DNA from: Streptomyces sp. MUM 2J
GTDB lineage: Bacteria > Actinomycetota > Actinomycetes > Streptomycetales > Streptomycetaceae
DNA length: 64,000 nt
NCBI RefSeq assembly: GCF_022414535.1
Contig: NZ_JADWYM010000010.1
Coordinates: 93,396 to 157,395 of the forward strand
Reading direction: 5' to 3'
A program made the position numbers and the translations under genes. Below the pieces are notes generated by a model, which worked only from the letters and a program-made list of their open reading frames with translations, had not been told where the DNA came from and ran no database searches. This document shows positions 8,977 through 19,749 of this stretch, piece after piece. How positions within the stretch are numbered: position 1 is the stretch's first letter; the number at the start of each line of letters is the position of its first letter.

Positions 8977-10497
8977 TCAACCCGCGAACCACCGCACCGG
9001 CTGCGGCGCGAGGTTCTGATAGACGTGCTTGGCCTCGCGGTACTCGGCGAGGCCCGCAGGGCCGAGTTCGCGGCCCGTGCCGCTCTTGCCGAAGCCGCCC
9101 CACTCCGCCTGCGGGAGGTAGGGATGGAAGTCGTTGATCCAGACGGTGCCGTGGCGCAGACGTCCGGCGACCCGGCGGGCCCGGCCCGGGTCGGTCGTCC
9201 ACACGGCTCCCGCCAGGCCGTACTCGGTGTCGTTGGCGAGGGCCACGGCCTCGTCCTCGGTGCGGAAGGTCTCGACGGTGAGGACCGGACCGAAGACCTC
9301 CTCGCGGACGGCCTTCATCTCGCGGTGGCAGTGGTCGAGGACGGTCGGCTCGTAGAAGTAGCCGCCGGCCGGCCGCTCGGGGGCGGGATCCGGGCGCTTG
9401 CCTCCGCAGCGCAGGACGGCGCCCTCGGCGAGTGCGGAGGCGACGTACGCCTCGGTCCTCGCCCGCTGCTGCTCCGAGACCATCGGGCCGACCTCTACGC
9501 CGTCCTCGGTGCCGCGGCCGAGCCGGATCCGCTCGGCGCGGCGGGCGAGTTCGGCGACGAAGCGGTCGCGGACCGACTCCTCGACGATGAGCCGGCCGCC
9601 GGCGGAGCAGACCTGACCGCTGTGGATGAAGGCGGCGTTGAGGGCCTGGTCGACGGCGGTGTCGAAACCTTCCTTCGTCGCGCAGGCGTCGGCGAAGACG
9701 ACGTTGGGGTTCTTGCCGCCGAGTTCGAGGGCGACCTTCTTGACGGTCGGGGCCGCGGCCTGGGCGACCTTGACGCCGCTGACCAGGCCGCCGGTGAAGG
9801 AGACCAGGTCGACGCCGGGGTGCTCGGAGAGCCGGGCGCCGACCGAATGGCCCGGACCGGTCACGATGTTGGCGACACCGGCGGGCAGACCGGCCTCGGC
9901 GAGCAGGCCGATGAGGGCGACCGTCGTCAGGGGCGTGATCTCGCTCGGCTTGATGACGAAGGTGTTGCCGGCGGCCAGGGCCGGGGCGATCTTCCAGCTG
10001 GCCTGGAGCAGGGGGTAGTTCCAGGGCGTGATCAGCGCGCAGACACCGACGGGCTCGTGCACGACGACGCTGTGGACGTCCGGGGAGCCGGCGTCGACGA
10101 CCCGGCCGGGAGCCTCGGCGGCCACGAGGTCGGCGAAGTAGCGGAAGGCGTCGGCGACGCAGTCGATGTCGATGCGGCCCTCTTCGAGGGTCTTGCCCGC
10201 GTCGCGGCTCTCCAGCAGCCCGAGTTCCTCGCGGTCGCGGACCAGGAGGTCGGCGACGAGACGGAGCAGCGCGGCGCGCTCACCGGCGGGCGTGCGCGGC
10301 CAGTCGCCCTCGTCGAAGGCGCGACGGGCTGCCTCGACCGCGAGGTCGGCGTCCTTCTCGCCGCCCTCGGCGACCACGGCGAACGGCTCGCCGTCCGCGG
10401 GGTCGAGGATCTCGCGCGTGGCGCCGGAGGCGGCGGCCAGCCACTGACCTGCCACGTGGATGCTCTGCCGCGCCTGATGTTCCGTTGAACCCACCAT
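8977..10497 (-). CDS. betB: Betaine aldehyde dehydrogenase-like aldehyde dehydrogenase
   Basis: 506 aa from the ATG at 10497. NAD(P)-dependent aldehyde dehydrogenase with the oxyanion segment TPWNYPLLQ, general base in ALELGGKNP and catalytic Cys in HSGQVCSAGGR. It is placed first in the betaine unit, so it likely oxidises betaine aldehyde to glycine betaine. The start is not certain: AAGG lies about 9-12 bases upstream of the chosen ATG, and an in-frame ATG 12 codons earlier (MGTEQQRK) is possible. The 52-bp gap to choline dehydrogenase fits one transcript. Confidence 0.88.
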   Translation of the reverse strand: MVGSTEHQARQSIHVAGQWLAAASGATREILDPADGEPFAVVAEGGEKDADLAVEAARRAFDEGDWPRTPAGERAALLRLVADLLVRDREELGLLESRDAGKTLEEGRIDIDCVADAFRYFADLVAAEAPGRVVDAGSPDVHSVVVHEPVGVCALITPWNYPLLQASWKIAPALAAGNTFVIKPSEITPLTTVALIGLLAEAGLPAGVANIVTGPGHSVGARLSEHPGVDLVSFTGGLVSGVKVAQAAAPTVKKVALELGGKNPNVVFADACATKEGFDTAVDQALNAAFIHSGQVCSAGGRLIVEESVRDRFVAELARRAERIRLGRGTEDGVEVGPMVSEQQRARTEAYVASALAEGAVLRCGGKRPDPAPERPAGGYFYEPTVLDHCHREMKAVREEVFGPVLTVETFRTEDEAVALANDTEYGLAGAVWTTDPGRARRVAGRLRHGTVWINDFHPYLPQAEWGGFGKSGTGRELGPAGLAEYREAKHVYQNLAPQPVRWFAG

Positions 10498-10942
10498 GCT
10501 GGGTATTGCCTTCCGTTGCTGTTCCGTGCCCATGAGCCACAGACCTGTGTCCACGGAGCCGGGAGCGCCTTCCCGGGAATCGGCGGTGCATGCGTCATCG
10601 GCGGCGACTTTTTTTCGCTCGGCCGGACATATGGGCATGTGTCCGCCGGACACCCGGACAAAGGTACGCAATTGACTCTGCGTGTCGGCGGCATCACCAG
10701 AACGTCACAAAGGCCACTTCAGCGGGGCCAGAGTCACCTGCCCCACCCCCTCGATCGCATGCGCGATCGGCGTCCGAAAGTGCGCAGCATCACTCCGCGC
10801 TCGGACAAATGGGGCAAAACGTACGCCGGTTTGGTGAGATGCGCCACGGAGGACGACGGAATGCCCGACCTGGAGCCGGTCGGCGCGGTCCCGGGCGGGG
10901 TCCCGCTGCAGCGGCCGCCGCCCTCCTGCCGTTCCCCCGGGG
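10498..10942. other. Gene-free region upstream of the betaine operon
   Basis: 445 bp with no convincing gene. It holds a GGACA/TGTCC half-site array (10625-10660) and a hairpin-forming repeat CGATCGC-atgc-GCGATCG (10752-10769). A 44-codon plus-strand frame starting at 10861 with GGAGG upstream runs into the 3' end of the next minus-strand gene; it lacks typical codon bias and is not called. Confidence 0.6.
10625..10660. promoter_or_regulatory. Candidate operator array (GGACA/TGTCC repeats)
   Basis: Four half-sites occur in 36 bp: GGACA 10625, TGTCC 10640, GGACA 10648 and GGACA 10656. The first pair forms the near-perfect 20-bp palindrome GGACAtATGggCATgTGTCC. The second and third form TGTCCGcCGGACA (10639-10651). 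It lies about 130 bp upstream of the aldehyde dehydrogenase ATG, so it is a good candidate for a regulator of choline/betaine genes. Binding protein unknown; no regulator gene is adjacent. Confidence 0.5.
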
Positions 10943-11965
10943 CTACGGTGCGCAGACCGATCCCGTCGGGCAGAAGGACCTCAGGGCCTCGGTGAGCGGG
11001 GCGCGCACCGCGGCGGCGGCGAGGCTCTCCGGACCGCTGGCGCGGATGGCGTACAGGGTGCCGTCGACGGCCTGGAAGCGGTGGTCGACGACGTGCCGGG
11101 CACCGAGGCCGGCATCGTCGTAGCGGTAGGTGAGTTCGGCCCAGGTGGCGCCCGAGGTCCGCTCCAGCGGACGGTAGCCGGGCTGCCGGGAGAAGCCGTA
11201 TCCGGGGTCGTTCTCGGCGAGGTCCAGCGACTGCGCCGGGGTCGGCTCCGACAGGGCGAAGATCTGGAGCTGGCGGCCGTCGCCCGGGGAGTCGTAGAAC
11301 ACCACCGGCGCCTTCTCGCCCTGCTTCTGCCGACGGGTCCAGCCCTCGGGCACGTCGAGGGCGTAGCCCACGGGGTCGAGGGCACGGCGGTATCCGGCGG
11401 GCGGCTCGTCGGGCCCGTCCGGGCCCGCGGCCCGCGGGGTCTGCGGCGTGGCATCCCCGGCTCCGGAACCGGTTCCGGGGTCCGCCCCGGCTCCGGCACC
11501 GGGGGCGGTCCCGTCCGCGGTCCTGGTGGCGGTCACGGGCGCGGTCGCCGGGGGCGTGGCGATGGTGCCGGGCGCGTCGGCGCGGGTCAGGTACCAGACG
11601 CCGGCGCCCGCCCCCGCACCGACCACGGCCGTCATCACCAGCCCCAGCAGCATCGCCCGCATCCGGCGCGGGGAGGCACCGGCGGGACCGTACGCCGCCG
11701 GGGGCCGGGGCTGCCCCGGTACGCCTCCGGCCGGTGGGGCGGGGGGCGGCCACGGCGGAGGCGGCGCTTCGGCCGACCGGGTCTCGGCGTACGGCCACGG
11801 CGGGGGCGGGGCCCCGCCGGTCTGCGTCTCGGCGGACGCCCACGGCGGCGGTGCCGGTTCCTGCGGGTGCCAGGGCGCACGGCCCTGCTCCTCGCTCGGT
11901 CCGTGTTCCGCCCCGGACCCGGACGTCCCGGATCCCTGACCGCCGTACCCGTCCCATCCACTCAT
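10943..11965 (-). CDS. Membrane-anchored protein with Pro/Gly-rich N terminus and extracytoplasmic domain
   Basis: 340 aa from the ATG at 11965 (a GTG one codon earlier is possible). Residues 1-100 are Pro/Gly/Ala-rich. A single hydrophobic segment (MLLGLVMTAVVGAGAGAGVWYL) follows, then a Thr/Ala/Gly-rich linker and a C-terminal domain of about 150 residues. The pattern (YALDVPEGWTRR, LDLAENDPGYGFSRQPGY, WAELTYRYDD) is typical of actinobacterial surface proteins of unknown function. I do not recognise a family. It reads minus, downstream of mdh and its terminator. Confidence 0.75.
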   Translation of the reverse strand: MSGWDGYGGQGSGTSGSGAEHGPSEEQGRAPWHPQEPAPPPWASAETQTGGAPPPPWPYAETRSAEAPPPPWPPPAPPAGGVPGQPRPPAAYGPAGASPRRMRAMLLGLVMTAVVGAGAGAGVWYLTRADAPGTIATPPATAPVTATRTADGTAPGAGAGADPGTGSGAGDATPQTPRAAGPDGPDEPPAGYRRALDPVGYALDVPEGWTRRQKQGEKAPVVFYDSPGDGRQLQIFALSEPTPAQSLDLAENDPGYGFSRQPGYRPLERTSGATWAELTYRYDDAGLGARHVVDHRFQAVDGTLYAIRASGPESLAAAAVRAPLTEALRSFCPTGSVCAP

Positions 11966-12017
11966 CACGCGCCCCCCGGATCACCCTGCGTACTCCGACG
12001 GTAGCGGCGAAAAAGGC

Positions 12018-12057
12018 CACGGGCCCCGTTCCGGCGGAAACCGGAACGGGGCCCGTG
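12018..12057 (-). terminator. Intrinsic terminator of mdh
   Basis: A 17-bp perfect stem (12018-12034 with 12041-12057) and a 6-nt loop, followed on the minus strand by GGCCTTTTTC. This is one of the few terminators here with a U-run. It lies 43 bp beyond the mdh stop. Confidence 0.9.
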
Positions 12058-12099
12058 CAGGCTCGTGACACAAGCCGTGCGGAAACGAACGCGGTCGGC

Positions 12100-13500
<1,401 letters not shown>

Positions 13501-13580
13501 AGTGCCGCACCAGGCGACGTTCGCCCCCCGTCGCGGCGCTAGTGCCGCAACAGGCAACGTCCGCCCCGTCGCGGCACTAG
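13501..13580. repeat. Two tandem copies of a dispersed palindromic repeat
   Basis: Copy A (13501-13542) and copy B (13539-13580) share about 36 of 42 positions and overlap at CTAG. Copy B has perfect terminal inverted repeats CTAGTGCCGC (13539-13548) and GCGGCACTAG (13571-13580). Related copies lie at 24541-24562 and 42044-42214. The TAG stop codon of the adjacent minus-strand gene (13577-13579) is inside copy B, and the hairpin may terminate that transcript. Confidence 0.8.
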
Positions 13581-14758
13581 GGAGTGCACCCCTTCTGCCC
13601 GGAGGCCAGGGTCGCGCACGCCGTGGCGTCGCCCGCGTCCCGCACGGCCACCATCGGCGTGTACGCGATCGTGTCCCCGGCGACGGTGATGGCGTCCCTC
13701 TGACTGGCGCTGCCCGCGGTGACCTCGACCGAGTCGCCCTGCACCGCACGGGTGACACGGCCCCAGGCCGCACCGCAGGTCCTGCTGTAGCGGACCTCCA
13801 GGACGGTCGTGCCGACGGTCACCGTCTTGGCGGTGGTGACCAGGTCGCCGCTGCACCCCATGAGTTCGGCGTCCTGGCCGCTGCACGTGTCGCCGCTGCA
13901 CTTGACCCCGGGCGGCAGGGTCGCGTTCGTGGCGGCGGTCGGGGACGGCGGGGCGTTCTCGGCCCGGTCCTTCGCACCACTCCCGCCACCGGTCAGGAAG
14001 AACACCCCACCCGCCACGACGAGCACGCCGACGAGACCGGCGAGGAACATCACCAGCCGCCGCTTGACGGGTCCGGAACCGCCGTCCACCGAGCGTGCGT
14101 CGCGCGGGGGTTCGCCGTACGGACCCGGTGGCACCGGTGTCCCGGCCGGCCCCTCCGGGTGTCCGCCGGCCCGGGACGGGCCCCCGTACCCGGCCAGACC
14201 CCACGAGTTGCCGCCCGGGGAAGCCGGGGAGCCCGCGGGGCCGCCGTACGGGTCCGGCGTGCCCGGCACCGCGTCCCGCACGTCCGCGTCGGGTGCCATC
14301 GGCCGCGGCGGCATCGTCGGGGCGACGCCCGCCGGTCCCGCCACGCCGGGCGTGACGGTCGTGCCGCCGCCCGCGCGGGCCACCCTGCCGTTGCGCCCGC
14401 CGGCCGCCGGAGCGCCGTCCGCCTCGCCGAGCGCCGCACGCGCCTGGGAGATGCGGATGGCCTCCATGGTCATGTCGTGGCGCATCTCCGAGCGGCTCCA
14501 GGCGCGCTCGGCGAGCTCCCACATCGTGGTCAGATGCACCGGATTGGTCCCGGTGACCTCGGCCAGCGCGACGATCGCGCCCTTGGGCGCGAGGAGCCGG
14601 CCGTTGAGGTAGCGATCCCAGGACGTCTTGCTGTAGCCCGTGCGGTCGGCGATCGCCGCGACGCTCAGGCCGCTGCGGTCCACGAGCCGCCGCAACTGGC
14701 CCGCGAACTCCCTGACCTGCGGATCCAGTCCATCCGGCAAGGCCCTCCAACGAGGCAT
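13577..14758 (-). CDS. XRE-family HTH protein with DUF2690 extracytoplasmic domain
   Basis: 393 aa from the ATG at 14758, preceded by GGGGGA. An N-terminal Cro/C1-type HTH lies at about residues 12-75 (SGLSVAAIADRTGYSKTSWD). A long Gly/Pro/Ala linker follows, then a transmembrane segment (LVMFLAGLVGVLVVAGGVFFL) and a DUF2690-like C-terminal domain with four cysteines (CSGDTCSG, MGCSGDL, RTCGAAW). The layout puts the HTH in the cytoplasm and DUF2690 outside, suggesting a one-component membrane sensor or a structural envelope factor. It is a tandem paralogue of the next gene. Its stop codon is supplied by a palindromic repeat. Confidence 0.82.
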   Translation of the reverse strand: MPRWRALPDGLDPQVREFAGQLRRLVDRSGLSVAAIADRTGYSKTSWDRYLNGRLLAPKGAIVALAEVTGTNPVHLTTMWELAERAWSRSEMRHDMTMEAIRISQARAALGEADGAPAAGGRNGRVARAGGGTTVTPGVAGPAGVAPTMPPRPMAPDADVRDAVPGTPDPYGGPAGSPASPGGNSWGLAGYGGPSRAGGHPEGPAGTPVPPGPYGEPPRDARSVDGGSGPVKRRLVMFLAGLVGVLVVAGGVFFLTGGGSGAKDRAENAPPSPTAATNATLPPGVKCSGDTCSGQDAELMGCSGDLVTTAKTVTVGTTVLEVRYSRTCGAAWGRVTRAVQGDSVEVTAGSASQRDAITVAGDTIAYTPMVAVRDAGDATACATLASGQKGCTP

Positions 14759-15064
14759 TACTTCCCCCTCTTCCCCCCCATGTGTGCTGAATCGTCCCCC
14801 GTGCGGGGCGCCCGCTGCCGAGTTCCCGTTCCGGCTACCCGCAGGGATGCGCGTACCAAGGATCTCAGTTCCCGGGGCGGGGGCGCACAAGAGCGCCCGG
14901 GCCGCGGGCATGCGCCGTCGTACGCCGGGCGGGGCGCGTCCAGTCCGACGGCCCGCGGGTTCCCGGCCGTGTGCACCGCGTCGCGGGGGAACCGGACGGC
15001 ACCGCCGCACGAACCGGCCGGGATGGCGGCGCCGCCGTCGCCCCGCCCGCCCGGGCCGCCCCGC

Positions 15065-15532
15065 TCATCCGGCCGCCACGGCGCCGACGACAGCGGTCAG
15101 CAGCAGTGCGAGCAGCAGCAGGACCGCCCAGAGCAACAGGCTTACGGACGGCGGTTGCTGTTCCGGACGGGGCGGTGGCGGTTCCGGCCGCTCCCACCAC
15201 GGGACAGTGGGGTCCTCCTGGTAGTCGCCCTCCGCCCCGGGCCGCAGCGGTTCGGGCCGCGGCCAGTCCTCCATGGCCAGTTCCCAGCGCACGGCGAGGC
15301 GTTCGGCGTCCGCGGGGTCCAGTCCGGCCACCTCGGCGAGTGCGGCGACGGCCTGGCGGGGCGGGGGCTGGACGGCGTTGAGGTAGCGCTGCCACGACGA
15401 CTTGCTGTAGGCGGTGCGCGCGCCGAGGGCGGCCAGGCTCAGCCCGGTGCCGTCCTTGAGGTCCCGCAACCGTGTGACGAGGTGCCGCGCCTGGGGCGGC
15501 AGCCCGTCCGGCAGTTGCTGCCAGCCGCCCAT
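15065..15532 (-). CDS. XRE-family HTH protein with C-terminal membrane anchor
   Basis: 155 aa from the ATG at 15532 (GGAGGTG ribosome site). The HTH region (LPDGLPPQARHLVTRLRDL, then GLSLAALGARTAYSKSSWQR) matches the neighbouring gene almost position for position. The tail is Pro/Glu-rich with a single C-terminal TM helix (LLLWAVLLLLALLLTAVVGAV) and nothing beyond it. It is therefore a short, DUF2690-lacking paralogue of the gene downstream. A membrane-tethered DNA-binding role is inferred; targets unknown. Confidence 0.8.
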   Translation of the reverse strand: MGGWQQLPDGLPPQARHLVTRLRDLKDGTGLSLAALGARTAYSKSSWQRYLNAVQPPPRQAVAALAEVAGLDPADAERLAVRWELAMEDWPRPEPLRPGAEGDYQEDPTVPWWERPEPPPPRPEQQPPSVSLLLWAVLLLLALLLTAVVGAVAAG

Positions 15533-15840
15533 CGCCCACCTCCACGGCGTCGCCCGCCACTCCGCGCTCCGTTCGAGGGACGCGGCGGCGCACAGAAGCG
15601 GTTCCCCGGCCGGGTGTGCGCACCTGTGGCAGGGTGAGGACACCGTAGCGGAATAGTCACTTCCGCGTCACAGCCCTCTGACAGCCGTTGAACAGGCCCT
15701 TCACGCTTTGCGAGCGTGGCAGTGGGCGCGGCCCGCCCCCCTCGGGGGAGGGGACGGCCCGCTCCCCGCCCGGCCGGCCGCCCGTGCCGGGAGCGCCCGG
15801 ATCGGCAGCCGGGTCCGGGAGCCCCGGCCCGCACGGAAAC

Positions 15841-15873
15841 GGCCCGCACGCCCCACGACGGGGGGTGCGGGCC
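15841..15873 (-). terminator. Terminator of folD-DUF3017
   Basis: 14-bp arms at 15841-15854 and 15860-15873 with one mismatch and a 5-nt loop, 17 bp beyond the DUF3017 stop. Confidence 0.8.
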
Positions 15874-15889
15874 GGCGCCACGCGGTGGT

Positions 15890-16333
15890 TCAGCTCTCCA
15901 CCGTGAAGTGCAGCGTGTCCTTCAGGAACGGGATTTCCAGCCACGGGTGGGGCTGCGCCATCATCGCCAGCAGGGTGATGGCCAGGCCCAGCACACCGTA
16001 GGTGACGATGTCGGTGAAACGGGACCGCACCGCGAGCATGCCCACGCTGGGCAGTGTCCAGCGCATCGCGGCCCCGGCGAGCAGCGCGAGCCCGATCAGC
16101 AGGGTGCCGACGCGGAACACGTCCACCGCGGTCAGCAGCAGGCCCACCCCGACCGCGCCCAGCACGGCCAGCACCGGCCACTGCCTGGCCGGTGCCGGGG
16201 CGTCCTTGGGCGCGGCCCGCCCGCCGCCCTCGGGGCGGGCGGTGTCCCGTGTGAACCTGGGGAACCGGCGGCTGGTGCGCCTCGGTGCCGGGCCGGCCGC
16301 CGTCCGCCCCGCGGGCTGTTCCTCAGCCGACAC
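15890..16333 (-). CDS. DUF3017 membrane protein
   Basis: 147 aa. A charged, Pro/Arg-rich cytoplasmic N terminus is followed by three predicted membrane helices ([58 protein letters not shown]). Small proteins of this kind are regularly found immediately after folD in Streptomyces. The start overlaps the folD coding end by 11 bp, so the two are translationally coupled. Function unknown. Confidence 0.88.
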   Translation of the reverse strand: MSAEEQPAGRTAAGPAPRRTSRRFPRFTRDTARPEGGGRAAPKDAPAPARQWPVLAVLGAVGVGLLLTAVDVFRVGTLLIGLALLAGAAMRWTLPSVGMLAVRSRFTDIVTYGVLGLAITLLAMMAQPHPWLEIPFLKDTLHFTVES

Positions 16334-17177
16334 TGCGCTCCGCCGCCTCGACCACGTTGACGAGCAGCTGCGCCCGGGTCATCGGACCGACACCGCCGGG
16401 ATTCGGGGAGAGGAAGCCGGCCACCTCGGCGACGTCCGGGTGGACATCACCGACGATCCTGCCGTCGGCGTTGCGGGAGACACCGACGTCGAGGACGGCC
16501 GCACCGGGCTTGACGTCCTCGGGGCGGACCAGGTGCGCGGAGCCGGCCGCGGCGATGACGATGTCGGCGCGCCTGAGGTGGGCCGACAGGTCCCGGGTGC
16601 CGGTGTGACACTGGGTCACGGTCGCGTTCTCGCTGCGCCGGGTCAGCAGCAGCGGCATCGGGCGGCCGATGGTCACACCGCGGCCGACGACGACGACCTC
16701 GGCGCCCTTGAGCTCCACGCCGTAGCGGCGCAGCAGGGTGAGGATGCCGTTGGGCGTGCAGGGCAGCGGCGCCGGCTCGCCCAGGACGAGGCGGCCGAGG
16801 TTCATCGGGTGCAGGCCGTCGGCGTCCTTGGCCGGGTCCATCAGCTCCAGGATGCGGTTCTCGTCGATGCCCTTCGGCAGCGGCAGCTGGACGATGTAGC
16901 CCGTGCAGGCCGGGTCCTCGTTCAGCTCGCGGACGACCGCCTCGATCTCCTCCTGGGTGGCCGTGGCGGGCAGTTCGCGCTGGATGGAGGCGATGCCGAC
17001 CTGGGCGCAGTCGCGGTGCTTGCCCGCGACGTACTTCTGGCTGCCGGGGTCGTCCCCGACGAGGATCGTGCCGAGGCCGGGCGTGACCCCCTTCTCCTTC
17101 AGCGCCGCCACGCGGGCGGTCAGATCGGACTTGATCGCGGCTGCGGTGGCCTTGCCATCGAGAATCTGGGCGGTCAT
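16323..17177 (-). CDS. folD: Bifunctional methylenetetrahydrofolate dehydrogenase/cyclohydrolase
   Basis: 284 aa, standard length. The catalytic YxxxK is Y49-V-A-G-K53. The conserved PLPKGIDE and [14 protein letters not shown] (NADP-binding) motifs, and [10 protein letters not shown] near the end, are all present. It converts 5,10-methylene-THF to 10-formyl-THF, which feeds purine synthesis; purN and purH, which use formyl-THF, lie 1 kb downstream in the same orientation. The ATG at 17177 is the start that fits the family's N terminus. Confidence 0.97.
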   Translation of the reverse strand: MTAQILDGKATAAAIKSDLTARVAALKEKGVTPGLGTILVGDDPGSQKYVAGKHRDCAQVGIASIQRELPATATQEEIEAVVRELNEDPACTGYIVQLPLPKGIDENRILELMDPAKDADGLHPMNLGRLVLGEPAPLPCTPNGILTLLRRYGVELKGAEVVVVGRGVTIGRPMPLLLTRRSENATVTQCHTGTRDLSAHLRRADIVIAAAGSAHLVRPEDVKPGAAVLDVGVSRNADGRIVGDVHPDVAEVAGFLSPNPGGVGPMTRAQLLVNVVEAAERSVG

Positions 17178-17253
17178 GGCCCCATCCTCCCGGATGACCG
17201 CCTCCCGGTTCCAATCCGGGGTACCGCCAGGACTGCCCGACTTGATCGCTGAT

Positions 17254-17269
17254 GTTGCACTTGCACAAC
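17254..17269. promoter_or_regulatory. Candidate operator in the folD upstream region
   Basis: GTTGCACTTGCACAAC: a tandem TTGCAC duplication flanked by GTTG and CAAC. It lies 77 bp from the folD ATG and 155 bp from the divergent membrane-protein gene, in an AT-richer stretch. Regulator unknown. Confidence 0.35.
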
Positions 17270-17423
17270 ACATACGGAATGCCGCTGGACAAGTAATGCG
17301 TGGCTAAAGAACGATGAGTCCACAGTGCCGCGGGCAGTACCGGGGGGACGGACCGCATCTGTAGTACTTCCTCCGACCTTGCCGCGCGTCCCCGCACTCG
17401 GGCAAACGGAGGAAGGACCGCCC

Positions 17424-18056
17424 ATGAGTTTCGGCGACCCGAACAACCCCTACGGGCAGCCGCCCCAGCAGCCACCGGCCGCTCCCGGCTACGGCTACCC
17501 CCAGCAACCGCCGCCCGCCCCCGGTGTACCTCCGCAGGGCTACGGCTACCCGCAGCAGCCGGCCTACCCGGGCTTCCCCGGTGCGAACACGGTCCCGCAG
17601 ACCATGCCGGGCCTGATGGTCACCGCGCGGGTGATGCTGTACATCGTGGCCGCCGTGCAGATCCTCATCGGCCTCTTCGCCGTGTACTTCGCCGCGACGA
17701 TCAACGACGTGTCCAACGCGGGCGAGGACAGCTTCGGCAGCAACCCCCTGTCCGACCTCGGGCACGACGGCGCGGGCATCGTCTTCGTCATCGCACTGCT
17801 CTTCCTCGGGCTCGCCACCCTGTCGATCACGCTGGGCGTGAAGTTCACCCGCGGCGGGCAGGGCATCCGCATCACGACGATGATCTACGGCATCCTGGGC
17901 GCGCTCGTCGGCGTGCTGATCCTGATCGGCGCGGCGAACCAGGGCTCCAGCAGCGGCCTGGTCTCCGCGCTGCTGTGGATGAGCTTCGGCGGCATCATGG
18001 CCGCGGCGATGATCGCCCCGTCGGGTTCCGCCTGGTTCGCCCGGCCGCGCTACTGA
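17424..18056 (+). CDS. Membrane protein with Gly/Tyr/Pro/Gln-rich N terminus
   Basis: 210 aa. Residues 1-55 are built of PQQPP and GYGYPQQ repeats, a soluble low-complexity tail frequent in actinobacterial membrane proteins. Four predicted membrane helices follow (MLYIVAAVQILIGLFAVYF, IVFVIALLFLGLATLSITLG, TTMIYGILGALVGVLILIG, LLWMSFGGIMAAAMIA). The start follows GGAGGAAGGA. It is divergent from folD and convergent with purH. No enzymatic motif is seen; function unknown. Confidence 0.82.
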   Translation: MSFGDPNNPYGQPPQQPPAAPGYGYPQQPPPAPGVPPQGYGYPQQPAYPGFPGANTVPQTMPGLMVTARVMLYIVAAVQILIGLFAVYFAATINDVSNAGEDSFGSNPLSDLGHDGAGIVFVIALLFLGLATLSITLGVKFTRGGQGIRITTMIYGILGALVGVLILIGAANQGSSSGLVSALLWMSFGGIMAAAMIAPSGSAWFARPRY

Positions 18057-18096
18057 CCGCGCACCGGCGGCCGTACGGTTCGCGCCGTCCGTCCCA

Positions 18097-18136
18097 CAGG
18101 GCCGTGTCTCACCCGTTCGAGGGGGACACGGCCCTG
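18097..18136. terminator. Bidirectional terminator
   Basis: Perfect 12-bp arms (18097-18108 and 18125-18136) around a 16-nt loop, between the convergent membrane-protein gene and purH. Confidence 0.8.
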
Positions 18137-18186
18137 GGACGTCGCCCTGGTCCGGCAGCGGTGGCTGCCGGGAGCGCCGCTGCGGC

Positions 18187-19749
18187 TCAGTGGAAGAAGT
18201 GGCGCGTCCCGGTGAAGTACATCGTGACGCCGGCCTTCCTGGCGGCCTCCACCACCAGCTCGTCGCGGATCGATCCGCCCGGCTGGACGATGGCGCGGAC
18301 ACCGGCGGCGATCAGGATCTCCGGACCGTCGGGGAACGGGAAGAACGCGTCCGACGCGGCGTAGGAGCCGCGGGCCCGCTCCTCCCCGGCCCGCTCGACG
18401 GCCAGCTTGCAGGAGTCGACCCGGTTGACCTGGCCCATGCCGACACCGACCGAGGCGCCGTCCTTGGCGAGCAGGATGGCGTTGGACTTCACCGCGCGGC
18501 AGGCCTTCCAGGCGAAGGCCAGGTCCTTCAGCTCCTCGGCGGAGAGGGCCTCGCCGCTGGCCAGCGTCCAGGTGGCCGGGTCGTCGCCGTCGGCCTGGAG
18601 GCGGTCGGCGACCTGGAGCAGCACACCGCCGTCGACCGGCTTGGACTCCAGCCGGCCGGACGGCCCGTGCGGGGTGCGCAGCACCCGGATGTTCTTCTTC
18701 TTGGTGAGGGCCTCCAGGGCCCCTTCCTCGTAGTCCGGGGCGACGATGACCTCGGTGAAGATCTCCGCGACCTGCGCCGCCATCTCCTTGCTGACCGGGC
18801 GGTTGACGGCGATGACGCCGCCGAACGCGGACAGCGGGTCGCAGGCGTGCGCCTTGCGGTGGGCCTCGGCGACGTCCGCACCGACGGCGATGCCGCACGG
18901 GTTGGCGTGCTTGATGACGGCGACGGCCGGCTCGGCGTGGTCGTACGCGGCACGGAGCGCGGCGTCCGTGTCCGTGTAGTTGTTGTACGACATCTCCTTG
19001 CCGTGCAGTTGCTCGGCGTCCGCGAGGCCGCCGGTGCCGTCCACGTAGAGGGCGGCCTGCTGGTGCGGGTTCTCGCCGTAGCGCAGGGTGGAGCGGCGCT
19101 CGTGGGTCGCTCCCAGGAAGTCCGGGAAGCCGGACTCGTCGACCGGGGCGTAGGAGGAGGCGAACCAGCCCGCCACGGCCACGTCGTAGGCCGCCGTGTG
19201 CTGGAAGGCCTCCGCGGCCAGGCGCTTGCGGGCCGCGAGGTCGAAGCCGCCGTCCTGCACGGCCGCCAGGACGTCGGCGTAGCGGGCGGGGCTGGTGACG
19301 ACCGCGACGGACGGGTGGTTCTTGGCGGCGGCGCGCACCATCGACGGGCCACCGATGTCGATCTGCTCGACGCACTCGTCGTCCGAGGCGCCCGAGGCGA
19401 CGGTCTCGCGGAACGGGTAGAGGTTGACGACGACGAGGTCGAAGGGGGCCACGCCCAGTTCGTCCAGCTGCTGCCGGTGGCTGTCGAGGCGCAGGTCGGC
19501 GAGGATGCCGGCGTGCACCTTCGGGTGCAGGGTCTTGACCCGGCCGTCCAGGCACTCGGGGAAGCCGGTCAGCTCCTCGACCTTGGTGACGGGGACGCCG
19601 GCGGCGGCGATGCGGCCGGCCGTGGAGCCGGTGGAGACCAGCTCGACACCGGCCTCGTGCAGTCCGCGCGCCAGCTCCTCCAGCCCGGTCTTGTCGTAGA
19701 CGCTGACGAGCGCCCGGCGAATCGGCCGCTTGTTGCTCTCGGCGGTCAC
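18187..19749 (-). CDS. purH: Bifunctional AICAR formyltransferase/IMP cyclohydrolase
   Basis: 520 aa, normal for PurH. The N-terminal IMP cyclohydrolase domain carries [10 protein letters not shown] and NLYPF. The C-terminal AICAR transformylase carries [16 protein letters not shown], the KHANPCG motif and DPLSAFGG. It catalyses the last two steps to IMP. The GTG start at 19749 overlaps the purN TGA as GTGA, so the two genes are translationally coupled. The product ends with [10 protein letters not shown], the usual PurH C terminus. Confidence 0.97.
   Translation of the reverse strand: MTAESNKRPIRRALVSVYDKTGLEELARGLHEAGVELVSTGSTAGRIAAAGVPVTKVEELTGFPECLDGRVKTLHPKVHAGILADLRLDSHRQQLDELGVAPFDLVVVNLYPFRETVASGASDDECVEQIDIGGPSMVRAAAKNHPSVAVVTSPARYADVLAAVQDGGFDLAARKRLAAEAFQHTAAYDVAVAGWFASSYAPVDESGFPDFLGATHERRSTLRYGENPHQQAALYVDGTGGLADAEQLHGKEMSYNNYTDTDAALRAAYDHAEPAVAVIKHANPCGIAVGADVAEAHRKAHACDPLSAFGGVIAVNRPVSKEMAAQVAEIFTEVIVAPDYEEGALEALTKKKNIRVLRTPHGPSGRLESKPVDGGVLLQVADRLQADGDDPATWTLASGEALSAEELKDLAFAWKACRAVKSNAILLAKDGASVGVGMGQVNRVDSCKLAVERAGEERARGSYAASDAFFPFPDGPEILIAAGVRAIVQPGGSIRDELVVEAARKAGVTMYFTGTRHFFH

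Noticed and set aside
10861..10995. 44-codon frame with GGAGG upstream, MPDLEPVG-like start
   Set aside because: It runs into the 3' end of the minus-strand gene, is Pro/Arg-rich and shows no support beyond the RBS-like site.
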